From contig NC_019776.1 in the NCBI RefSeq assembly GCF_000317675.1, positions 3,782,001-3,846,000 on the forward strand: DNA of 64,000 bases, given 5' to 3'. Of this stretch, positions 37,883 through 47,400 are shown in pieces (position 1 is the stretch's first letter; every line of letters begins with the position of its first letter). The notes beneath the pieces are model-generated. The model made no database searches. It was not told where the DNA came from and saw only the letters and a program-made list of their open reading frames with translations. The stretch is from Cyanobacterium aponinum PCC 10605 (lineage in GTDB: Bacteria; Cyanobacteriota; Cyanobacteriia; Cyanobacteriales; Cyanobacteriaceae). The translations under genes and the position numbers were made by a program.

Positions 37883-40800
37883 TTATGTGAACAAAAGTAA
37901 GGAATCATTTGGTATAAACTGAAGCAATATATCGTTGAAATCACTATCTCCCGTTAAACCCATATCTTCAAAGGCGAAAAACCCCGTACCCATCGGTAAA
38001 GCGGCGATAATTCCCTGATTTGCCTGTTGGATACTAAAATGGACATAATTATTTGATGGCAAAGAGGATGAATCTTGCAACAATTCTAAGGCTTCATTTA
38101 TTGTTCGATTAGGAGTAATGAAACTACCATAGTAACTGTTTTCCGATAAACCTGTTATGATTTCTGAGCCATTTTGACCATATTCAGGGAAATTTTGACC
38201 TGTAAAACCATCAACGCTATTAGATAAAGCCCTTTCTAATGCTTTCACCGCATAATCGTTAGTACCGGGGGAAAGTCCATCTATATCTCCCGTTAAATTA
38301 TCAACTCGGAAAAGACCATAACCAGAATTATACGCCCCTAAACGAGCAATATTGAGAGTATATTCCGAAGATTCTGCCGCAAATACTCCTCCCCCTGCTG
38401 GTGCTAATCCCACTTCTAATTTTTCCTCATTGGGATCAAAAATGATAGTATTATCGGCATTATTATCAATGGTAAAAGCATCCCTTCCCACCGAAACTAA
38501 ACCGCTACCATCGGGAAATCTCAGAGATAAAGCAAAAGTTTGTCCTGTGGTAAATCCTTCCGCAATGTCTGCTTGTTGAACATTACCATATCTTTGGGCT
38601 TCCGTAGTCATAAAAGAGGTGCGATCGCCAAAACCATTTAAAGCCTTTTCACTATTTAAGGCTAAATTTGACTGAGGATTATTAGCAAATGCTAAATACA
38701 GGCTGTTTTCTAATGCTAAATTTAGATAATTAGGGTCATCTGGATTAATTGATTGTTCATCATTAGTAATAGAACCATCAGTATTTACAGCATAAATCCC
38801 CACTTGAGTACCTTGAGGTAAAGAACTAGGCATCATCGCTGTTATGTTTCTTGAACCTGCTATTTGACCAAAATTATAAAAAACTCCTGATGTGGAGGTT
38901 TCATAATAACCGGGGGATACCCCATTGGGAAATAAAGTGATATTACCTTCGGCTACTGAGTCGGGAAAATCGTTACTTACCACTTCCATGGTGGCGGTAA
39001 TGTCTGGCAAAACAAGATTTGGTCGTTTGGTGGTAAATTCTAAAGTTAAGGTATCCACCCCCGGGACAAAGGTTAGAGGAATACGAATTTGATTATCAAC
39101 GATCGCACCTTCTGTTAAATCCAATGTACGACTAACATCTGCATATAAGCCGATATTTTCTTGCCAGATAATAGGATCTTTTAACACTAATTGGGCGGTA
39201 ATATCTCGATTGAGTTGCTCAGGAGTGCGATGTAATTGAACGCTAATCGCTCCATCAATACTACGTCCACGGCGATCGAAGAAATTAGATTGGGCTTGAG
39301 GGACTAAACTAGAAGTAATAGAAATACCAAAATCAGGTTCAGGGGGGGTATCAATTTCTCCCGAACGACTCCAAATCCAAGCACCTTGACCTAACATATT
39401 AGCAATAAGGACATCATCCACAGGATCATATTCCAAATCCAAATTCCAACTACCCGGACCTATATTTTCAGGCAAACCATCCCAATTCATAGAGGAAAAA
39501 GTGCTAGGTTGCCCATTACCGTTAATATCGCTAATCCATAAACCTCCTAATCCTCCTACTACTAACTGCTGAGGGTGAGTATCCGTTGCCGGTAATAAAG
39601 TAATTGTTTGTAGGTTAACTTGAGGATCTAAGCCTAATTCTTGATAAGTATAATAAATAGGCTCATTATCTCCGATTTTCACCGCTAAAAGATTATTTTC
39701 CCCCGAAGGGTTATTTTCTCCCAAATATAAAATAGATGTTTCCGTTGCCAAATAATAAATATTATCTGTATTTGAGAAGGAATCTGAATGATGAGCAATA
39801 TCGGTAATATACAACCCTTGAATCGTATCGATTAACTGTAACTGGTAGCTATTAGGATCAAGCATAGTAGATGATTCGGAGCCATTTCTTCCTAATAGAT
39901 AAGAAGTTCTCGTTTGTCGGTCAGAATATGCCGTATATAGATCATCCCAACTGTAGGGTTTTGCCATTTCAAAGCTACTCACTTCTTCCAGACTCGAACC
40001 CACATCCAAAGCGGTAAAATACTTAACACTATTGGACTCAAAACTTTCGGGGAGTAAAGGCATTAAAAGTATTTCATTAGGATCGATTTCCCAATGGGGA
40101 AAAACCGCTTCATAAATATTCCTTGTTCCTGTAAAAACTATATCCCCTGCCCGATAAGGATTACTATTAGCAGGAAGACCAAAAGGATAACCCTCTTCAG
40201 GGTTAAGACTTTCAAACCAGTCTCCTTCAAATAATTCTATCGGAACTTGATTGCCACTGTAATCATTGGTTACCAAAGAAATATAATTAACACTTCTCCA
40301 AGTACCTGTTTCATCGAGAGTAGTTAAAACGGTATATCCTTGACTCATATATTGTTGAGAGGCATAGTATCCCCGACTAAAACCATCTCCCTGATAAGAA
40401 GCATCATCAAAAAAACCTAAAGAGCCATCCCCTGCAAAGACATTTGACCAAGTTAAATCACCATAATTGCCTATGGCTACGGAGTTATCTTGTATGGCAC
40501 TAATCAACTGATTGCCAATATTACTCCAATCTCCAGTACGAGATTCAACCGTTTGTAAACCTTTTCCGCTTAAAGAAGTCCATGGAGACTCGGAATTTAT
40601 CCCTTTCTGAAAAATCCCTCCGTCATCACTTTCAATCAACTTTAATCCTTCGGGAGTATCATAAAAAATAATCTCACGACTATCCGCATGGGGGGCTGTA
40701 CCTTCTGTCAATTCCTCTCGAATAATCCCATTTCTAGGACCAAACCAATCCACTAATTGAGGGGTAGAACCATCTGTTTGAAATTCGACAGCAACAATTC

Positions 40801-41860
40801 CTCCTGTGAAAGGACCATTTCGACTATTTCCACCATATTGATTACCTCCCGCTAAAACTCTTAAAGCAGAAGAATCTTCAGGATCAGCAAAAAAGGAGAA
40901 ATTACCATAAAAATCCTCTCCTGATCCTTGCCCACTACCAATATCACCCTGAACATTAACTGTATCAAAATCAATTAACTCAGAACCATTCAGAACAAGT
41001 CTGCTAATAATAGATATTTTATTTTCTTGGGAAGCCCCCACGAATAAGACTGTTTGACCGTTAACCAGTTCAGGATAAGCACTTAAACGTAAATTATCAA
41101 TAGATGATCCTAAAGAGTTATAAAAATCTTGAACTTTATCTCCTGTAATTGGAAGGGCAACACTCGAATTTTCCGAGTCAATATAGTGAAGTCCTCCGAG
41201 ACTTATTCCATAAGTATCACCCTGATTATTATGAGCAACCTGTACAAAAGAAATTTCTTGAGGATCTTGAGTTAATATTCTTAAGTTACTAACTTCGCCC
41301 TCAACAACATCCAAAACCATTAATTCATTAAGAGTAGCAATAAAAAGATTATTATTAGCCCAGTCTAAATCTCGAATATTGATTTTATTTTCAACAAATA
41401 GATTACTAATATCTGGATTAAGGATTAACCATTCTAAACTTCCATCCTCAAGTATCTTAGCTATTTGCAATCCTTTGCTATTCCCCGAAGAAAAAGCCTT
41501 GAAATTAGAAGGATTACCTTGCCCAACGGCTAAATATTTATTATCTGGAGAAACAGCTATTTTCGCAATAGACTGAATACCCTGATAGCCAGAATTAGGA
41601 TCATTACTCGGTTTACTCTGCCAAGTCCACTCACCCCAACTGTCGGTAGCGTAAGTATAAGGACGCATCCAAACCCCACCATTTACCGCACCAATATAGA
41701 GAAAACCGTCTCCATTTTCACCTTGAACCATTGCCAAGCCATTAACTGCCCCTGAAATCAGAGTATCTCCCCAAATTTTGGGATAACTTAAACGTCCATG
41801 AATGGGATCTTGTATGGGGGCGGGTCCTACGGGTATCCAAGTATTTACTGTTATCATCAT
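37883..41860 (-). CDS. Large beta-rich protein with C-terminal DUF4114
   Basis: 1325 residues; a second Met follows the first. No signal peptide is seen. The first 850 or so residues look like a beta-propeller with repeated short motifs (FLYIGAVNGGVWM, KYLAVGQGNPS, LVVGGLGGLWISDINGN). A beta-sandwich stretch follows, and the end carries the DUF4114 motif FFAFEDMGLTGDSDFNDILLQF. Such proteins are common in cyanobacteria and are often surface or type I secretion substrates. No function is recognised. Confidence 0.75.
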   Translation of the reverse strand: MMITVNTWIPVGPAPIQDPIHGRLSYPKIWGDTLISGAVNGLAMVQGENGDGFLYIGAVNGGVWMRPYTYATDSWGEWTWQSKPSNDPNSGYQGIQSIAKIAVSPDNKYLAVGQGNPSNFKAFSSGNSKGLQIAKILEDGSLEWLILNPDISNLFVENKINIRDLDWANNNLFIATLNELMVLDVVEGEVSNLRILTQDPQEISFVQVAHNNQGDTYGISLGGLHYIDSENSSVALPITGDKVQDFYNSLGSSIDNLRLSAYPELVNGQTVLFVGASQENKISIISRLVLNGSELIDFDTVNVQGDIGSGQGSGEDFYGNFSFFADPEDSSALRVLAGGNQYGGNSRNGPFTGGIVAVEFQTDGSTPQLVDWFGPRNGIIREELTEGTAPHADSREIIFYDTPEGLKLIESDDGGIFQKGINSESPWTSLSGKGLQTVESRTGDWSNIGNQLISAIQDNSVAIGNYGDLTWSNVFAGDGSLGFFDDASYQGDGFSRGYYASQQYMSQGYTVLTTLDETGTWRSVNYISLVTNDYSGNQVPIELFEGDWFESLNPEEGYPFGLPANSNPYRAGDIVFTGTRNIYEAVFPHWEIDPNEILLMPLLPESFESNSVKYFTALDVGSSLEEVSSFEMAKPYSWDDLYTAYSDRQTRTSYLLGRNGSESSTMLDPNSYQLQLIDTIQGLYITDIAHHSDSFSNTDNIYYLATETSILYLGENNPSGENNLLAVKIGDNEPIYYTYQELGLDPQVNLQTITLLPATDTHPQQLVVGGLGGLWISDINGNGQPSTFSSMNWDGLPENIGPGSWNLDLEYDPVDDVLIANMLGQGAWIWSRSGEIDTPPEPDFGISITSSLVPQAQSNFFDRRGRSIDGAISVQLHRTPEQLNRDITAQLVLKDPIIWQENIGLYADVSRTLDLTEGAIVDNQIRIPLTFVPGVDTLTLEFTTKRPNLVLPDITATMEVVSNDFPDSVAEGNITLFPNGVSPGYYETSTSGVFYNFGQIAGSRNITAMMPSSLPQGTQVGIYAVNTDGSITNDEQSINPDDPNYLNLALENSLYLAFANNPQSNLALNSEKALNGFGDRTSFMTTEAQRYGNVQQADIAEGFTTGQTFALSLRFPDGSGLVSVGRDAFTIDNNADNTIIFDPNEEKLEVGLAPAGGGVFAAESSEYTLNIARLGAYNSGYGLFRVDNLTGDIDGLSPGTNDYAVKALERALSNSVDGFTGQNFPEYGQNGSEIITGLSENSYYGSFITPNRTINEALELLQDSSSLPSNNYVHFSIQQANQGIIAALPMGTGFFAFEDMGLTGDSDFNDILLQFIPNDSLLLFT

Positions 41861-42138
41861 TAGATCAAAATACTTACTTATTTTTTAATATTAAAAAGCA
41901 CAAAATTTATATGTATTTTACACAATAATTATACTTTAAATATTAATAGTAAATAATTTCATCTAATAATAAAAATTAAATCAAAATTATTTTTTTGAAT
42001 ATTTACTAAATAATCTTAATAAATATTTCTAAAAGTTTATTATGTTTAAAAATTAATTAAAAAATCTTTACCTGAAACCCGCCACCTAATACCTGAAACC
42101 TGCTCTTATCCGATATTCTTAAACCAAACTGAGGTTAA
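41861..42138. repeat. AT-rich spacer with a one-ended TIR repeat
   Basis: Mostly A/T-rich upstream sequence of the DUF4114 gene. From about 42070 to 42135 it carries the CCTGAAACCCGCCACC...ATATTCTTAAACCAAACTGAGGT end of the dispersed repeat without its partner terminus. The repeat end stops 4 bp before the thrS stop codon. Confidence 0.65.
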
Positions 42139-43941
42139 CTAGAAATTACCGTGAGATTCGATCGCACCTTTTACTTTATCAATCACCTCAGAAACGGCGA
42201 TCGCACCTAAGTCCCCAGAGGCACGGGTACGGATACTAAGGGTATTATTCTCCACTTCACTAGCTCCAACAACCGCCATTACAGGGATTTTTTGCTTTTC
42301 CCCATTGCGAATCATCTTACCCAATCTTTCACCACTGTTATCGACTTCTGCACGGATACCGAGGCTTAACATTTTTTGACAAACCTCTTGGGCATACCCC
42401 GAAAAATCATCGCTAACAGGCATTAAACGCACTTGAACCGGTGCTAACCAGAGAGGGAAATCCCCGGCATATTCTTCAATTAAAATCCCGATAAGACGTT
42501 CTAAAGACCCGAAGGGCGCACGGTGAATCATGATGGGACGTTGACGGCTACCATCGGGGGCAGTATATTCCAAATCGAAACGCTCTGGTAAGTTATAGTC
42601 AACCTGTACCGTACCTAATTGCCATTCTCTTTCTAAAGCATCTTGGAAGATAAAATCGAGCTTAGGTCCATAAAAAGCCGCTTCCCCTTCCGCTTCAAAA
42701 TATTCCATATCCAACTGTTTAACGGCATTACGAATCGCATTTTGGGCTTTTTCCCAGACCTCATCACCACCGATATATTTATCAGAATTGGGATCTCGGA
42801 AGCTAAGACGGGCTTTAAAGTTCTTCAATTGTAAACTCTTGAATACCGATAGAATTAAATCAACTACGCTGAAAAATTCGCTTTCTAGTTGATCAGGGGT
42901 AACAAACAAGTGAGAATCATCGACAGTAAAGCCTCTGACTCTGGTTAAACCTCCCAATTCTCCAGATTGTTCATAACGATACACCGTACCAAATTCCGCT
43001 AAACGCATGGGTAAATCACGATATGATCGCAACTCATTTTTATAAATTTGGATATGGAAAGGGCAATTCATAGGCTTTAAGACAAAACCAACCTCTTTTT
43101 CCGCTTCCTCAGCATTATCCGCCATCATCGGGAACATATCTTCTTTGTAGTTTTGCCAGTGACCAGAAATTTTAAATAAATCCACCCTACCAATATGAGG
43201 ACTAACTACCTGTAAATAACCTCTTTTGATTTGTTCCTGTTTCAAAAAATCTTCAAGAGTCGATCGAATCAAAGTACCTTTCGGAGTCCACAAAGGTAAT
43301 CCGGGTCCCACTGGATCGCTAAAAATGAACAATCCCAACTCTTTACCTAACTTACGGTGATCCCGTTTTAAGGCTTCTTCCTTACGGCGTTTGTATTCTG
43401 CTAATTGTTCAGGGGTTTCCCATGCCGTACCATAAACCCTCTGTAACTGCTTATTATTTGCATCTCCACGCCAATATGCCCCCGCCACAGTTTCGAGTTC
43501 GATCGCTTTTGGATTAAGCTCGGCGGTAGTTTCCACATGAGGTCCTGCGCATAAATCCCACCATTGATCCCCCAAATGATAAATAGTAATGGGGTCTTCT
43601 TTGATACTATCCAAAATCTCTAATTTATAGGGTTCGTTAATATCTTTAATTCTCTTTTGGGCTTCTTCTCTGGTGACAACCTCACGAATAACAGGCAATT
43701 TCTTGTTAATAATTTTTATCATCTCCTTCTTAATTGCCTTGAGATCCTTTTCTGCTAAAGGTTCAGGTAAATCAAAATCGTAATAAAAACCAGTTTCCGT
43801 CCAAGGACCGATGGTAACTTGAGCATTAGGATATAATTTTTGTACCGCCATAGCCATAACGTGAGAGGTGGTATGACGGATTTTTTTTAATTCTTCTGAT
43901 TCGCTGGTGCGGGGTAACTTAATTGCTTCCTGATTAGACAT
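42139..43941 (-). CDS. thrS: Threonyl-tRNA synthetase
   Basis: 600 residues, shorter than E. coli ThrRS because the N-terminal TGS domain is absent, as is normal for many cyanobacteria. The editing-domain motif HTTSHVMAMAVQKLYP starts near residue 23, and the GPHVE and class II core motifs (MNCPFHIQIYKNELRSYRDLP, TVQVDYNLPERF, IMIHRAPFGSLERLIGILIEEY) follow. It ends in an anticodon-binding domain. Confidence 0.96.
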   Translation of the reverse strand: MSNQEAIKLPRTSESEELKKIRHTTSHVMAMAVQKLYPNAQVTIGPWTETGFYYDFDLPEPLAEKDLKAIKKEMIKIINKKLPVIREVVTREEAQKRIKDINEPYKLEILDSIKEDPITIYHLGDQWWDLCAGPHVETTAELNPKAIELETVAGAYWRGDANNKQLQRVYGTAWETPEQLAEYKRRKEEALKRDHRKLGKELGLFIFSDPVGPGLPLWTPKGTLIRSTLEDFLKQEQIKRGYLQVVSPHIGRVDLFKISGHWQNYKEDMFPMMADNAEEAEKEVGFVLKPMNCPFHIQIYKNELRSYRDLPMRLAEFGTVYRYEQSGELGGLTRVRGFTVDDSHLFVTPDQLESEFFSVVDLILSVFKSLQLKNFKARLSFRDPNSDKYIGGDEVWEKAQNAIRNAVKQLDMEYFEAEGEAAFYGPKLDFIFQDALEREWQLGTVQVDYNLPERFDLEYTAPDGSRQRPIMIHRAPFGSLERLIGILIEEYAGDFPLWLAPVQVRLMPVSDDFSGYAQEVCQKMLSLGIRAEVDNSGERLGKMIRNGEKQKIPVMAVVGASEVENNTLSIRTRASGDLGAIAVSEVIDKVKGAIESHGNF

Positions 43942-44244
43942 GAAAATTATAATATAACTATTAATTAATAAATACTCAATAAATATTGATCTTAACCAAA
44001 ATTCGTCCTATTTGAGTTGTGAGATTATTATGGGGTTAAAAGTCCGGGGTTTTTTCATTCTCAAAAATGTCAATTTTTGAAACTAACAAATAGTGACAGA
44101 TACAGGAGTTTTTAAGTATTAATTAATCAATTATTAAGAAAAAACGCTCCCCTCTACTGTGGGAGAGGGGTTGGGGGTGAGGGCAAGATAATTTTGCCCT
44201 GACTTTGAAAAAACCCTGTTAAAAGTCGCCGATTCAGGGGAAAA
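43942..44244. other. Spacer upstream of thrS with a stem-loop repeat
   Basis: No gene. At about 44146-44184 the sequence GCTCCCCTCTACTGTGGGAGAGGGG can form a stem-loop, followed by TTGGGGGTGAGGG. This is a widespread bacterial repeat type. The rest is A/T-rich leader of thrS. Confidence 0.55.
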
Positions 44245-44411
44245 GTACTTATAAATCAATGTATTTAGCAACTGCGATCGCGCAGCGCCACTTCGTGATC
44301 GCTTCTAATGCAGACGTAATAATCACTGGAGATCAAGATTTACTCACTTTAGTTACATATCAAGAAATTTCGATTATGACACCTAAAAGTTTTTTGAGTC
44401 AATTTCATTAA
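44245..44411 (+). pseudogene. C-terminal fragment of a PIN-domain protein, copy 1
   Basis: Starting near 44260, TATTTAGCAACTGCGATCGC (YLATAIA) is interrupted by about 21 bp (GCAGCGCCACTTCGTGATCGC). It then continues as SNADVIITGDQDLLTLVTY...ISIMTPKSFLSQFH and stops at 44411. These are the C-terminal PIN motifs (D-x-I-x-GD-x-D). The N-terminal half is missing. It overlaps the end of the convergent restriction-modification gene by about 29 bp. Confidence 0.8.
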
Positions 44412-47400
44412 TTATTTTCATCGTTTCTACACTAACAGTTGTTACCCTCATTAACAAATCAATTACCTTCTCTTTATACTCAGCAAAACGATAATTATTA
44501 AACCTTTCTGCAATGGTTTTATCCCTTGGTTTTTTCTCCTTATATTGATCTAAAATCCACTCCAAAGCACTACGATTACCTAACTTATATTCCCAAGCTA
44601 TAGGCGGAATCTCTGTTAAAATTGTCATCTCATCAATAATAATTTGATGTTTAACTTTATCCGCTTTTAACTTAGCTTTTATTTCCCCTCGCTTTTTAGG
44701 AGAAGAGTTACGGCTGAGGGCAACATCAATTCTTTTTAAATTATAAGGCTCTATTTTTTCATAATTTAAGTGCAAATCCATTAACTTTTTACCCCAATTT
44801 ACCCATTGCCAAAAATCATCATAAAAAGGTATTCGAGGAAACTCTCTTTTCAAATTTAACTCATACTTTTCTCGATATTTCGGATTATGTAAAACAGCAT
44901 AAACATAATAAAAAATATCCTCTTTGGTGATTAATTTTTGACTACTATTGTGAAGCAAGGGGCTTTCTTCTGACTTAGGCAAGGGGCTTTCTTCTGACTT
45001 AGGCAAGGGGCTTTCTTCTGACTTAGGCAAGGGGCTTTCTTCTGACTTAGGCAAGGGGCTTTCTTCTGACTTAGGCAAGGGGCTTAAGCCCCTTGTTAAT
45101 TTCTTGGTTTCTTCAACAATAATTTTAAGATGATTTTCCCAAGTAGCTATGATTTCTTCTCCCCAATTTTCACTATGTTTTAAATGATTATTCTCAATAT
45201 ATTCGATCGCATTTAATAAATGTGATTCTTCTTCAATCACTTCTCTATGAAATTTTTGAGCCCAAATTTTTTGTCCTTTTTCCCAATGATTAAATCTTTG
45301 AAATTGAAAAGAAGTAAAACCTTTAATTTTTCTGATATTCTCAGATAATTCTTTTTCAGTATTAGCACCAATAATTAAATGAACATGATCAGGTAAAACA
45401 TTAAAAGTAATAACATTAAGATTATAATTTTTCACAGATTCTAATATTTTTTCTGCAATAAAAATTCTATTTTCTTCATTAAAAATTAATGGCTCTCCTT
45501 TTTTTACTCCATAAGTAATCATTCTTTCCGATACACGGGAGTTATGAGTAACAAATGTAACAAGCCACCAATGCTCAGACAGTGAGGGATTATCGGGCAA
45601 TGGGCTATTTTGAGGCAATGGGCTACTTTGAGGCAATGGGCTTTCTTCTGACTCAGGCAAGGGGCTTAAGCCCCTTGTTACCCCATGACTACTATAATGC
45701 TCACGAAATAACTCTAACGCCCAATCCGTAATATTTTCCTCTTTTTTTCCCTCTTTATCATAAGTATATAATGGCAAACATTGAATCGGATCAGTAACAA
45801 ATAATCCTAAATCTGTAATCGTATCACTAATAATTGTTGAAAATGGTAATCTTTTACCTACCAAAAAATTAATATATTTATTATCTTTATCCTCTTGATT
45901 ATAAATATTAAACCATTGATAAGTCCTTCCATTAAAATGCTTATCCAGATATAAATATTGTTTGGTAAATGGACGATATAAACTTAATAAAATTTGTTCA
46001 TGATTAAACTCTTTTTCAATTTTTCTGGATAAATAACTACTTAATTCTGCATCCCATTTAATGCTATTTTTATCTTTAAAATTATCATCCTTTAAAATTT
46101 CCTGATAAATATTAACTAAAAACCTTACTTTTTCTTCTAAATTATCTCTATTAAAATCATAAACCCATTCATCTCTTTGAGTTTTTATTCCTGAAGAAAA
46201 CAACTTACAAATAGCTTCTTCCGATTTGCCGCTTTTCACCTCTTTATCAATTAAAGGTAACAAATCATCAAAATCATTATCACATTGATTAATCCAGTGA
46301 TTATTTTTAGGGATAATATGAGTAAAATTAATGTCTTTTAACTTATTTTTACCAATAAAGTCTAACTTATCTAATACTGAATTTTCAACAGATTTATAAT
46401 AATAAATTTCACAATTATTCGTTTTTGTGTGGGTTGAATGGTATTCAACCCCTACGTTTTTATCTTTTCTCACTAAAAAAGTAATGGCAACCCCAATCAT
46501 AATATTAAATACGTTTCCTGTTTTATCTCCCTGTCGAATATTCCCTCCTAAATCAATAATATAAATGTGACTAAATTCTTCCCTTAAAACTTTTCTAAAA
46601 CCATCAAAGGTTAAACCGTCAATAAAAGAATTATTCGTAATAAAAGCAATAATACCGTTATCATTTAATCTATCACTTGCCCATCGAATAAACCGCACAT
46701 ACATATCATATAAAACGATTTGATTTTGTGCCTTACCTTCCTTAATATAAGTAGCTTTAATTCTATCATCTATACTTTTATAACTACGATTAGCATTATT
46801 ATCATTAAAATTTTCTTGCTTGGCATTATAGGGAGGATTTCCGATAATTACGGAGATTTTCTTATCATTTTGACGCTTAATTCTTGCTGTATTTTCCAAC
46901 GACATCGCAAACAAATCCATTTGCTTCCCTTCAAAGCTGGTATGATCTAAAGTATCCACAAAACAGATATTATTAAACTCCTGATATTCTCCCGTTTTTT
47001 GTTGATAGGTATATTCAATATTTAAGTTAGCGATATAGTAAGGTAAAATCGCCACTTCATTACAGTGAATTTCATGCTGATATTTATATCTTAATGCGTC
47101 ATAATTTTGGGAATTGATGGGTAAATATTCGATTAATTCAGTAATAAAAGTACCAGTGCCAGTAGCAGGATCTAATATTTCGACATCCTTGTCAATGAGT
47201 AATTTATGAAAATGTTTATGAAGTAGAAAATCAGTGCTTTCAATCATAAATCTTACTATCTCATTAGGAGTATAAACAATACCTAATCTATCAGCAGATA
47301 AAGGATTATAAGCCTTATAAAAATTCTCGTAAATTGCTTTTAAAAATTTCTGCTTTTCGTGGTGATTATTTATTTGACTAGCTTTACTTTTTATTGCCTT

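Larger units (their letters stand above)
44939..45695 (-). mobile_element. REP-flanked RAYT (Y1 transposase) insertion bounded by 10 bp repeats
   Basis: TGACTACTAT occurs at 44939-44948 and 45686-45695 and delimits a 737 bp insert. The insert plus one repeat copy is 747 bp, a multiple of three. Inside, the REP palindrome CAAGGGGCTTAAGCCCCTTG lies at 45076-45095 and 45658-45677 in direct orientation around a REP-associated tyrosine transposase: HWWLVTFVTHNSRVSERM, LPDHVHLIIG (HUH), KIWAQKFHREV, AIEYIENNHLKHS (catalytic Tyr). No separate ATG start precedes the HWWLVTF segment, so it is read as part of the host protein. Confidence 0.9.

Noticed and set aside
44955-45095. Tandem 24 bp repeats as a CRISPR array
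   Set aside because: The units are directly contiguous with no unique spacers and lie within an open reading frame; no cas genes are in the window.
44939-45695. The insertion in the R-M protein as an intein
   Set aside because: No Hint-type splicing motifs (N-terminal Cys/Ser with TxxH block, C-terminal HN) are seen. The content is a Y1 transposase with nucleic-acid repeats at both ends.
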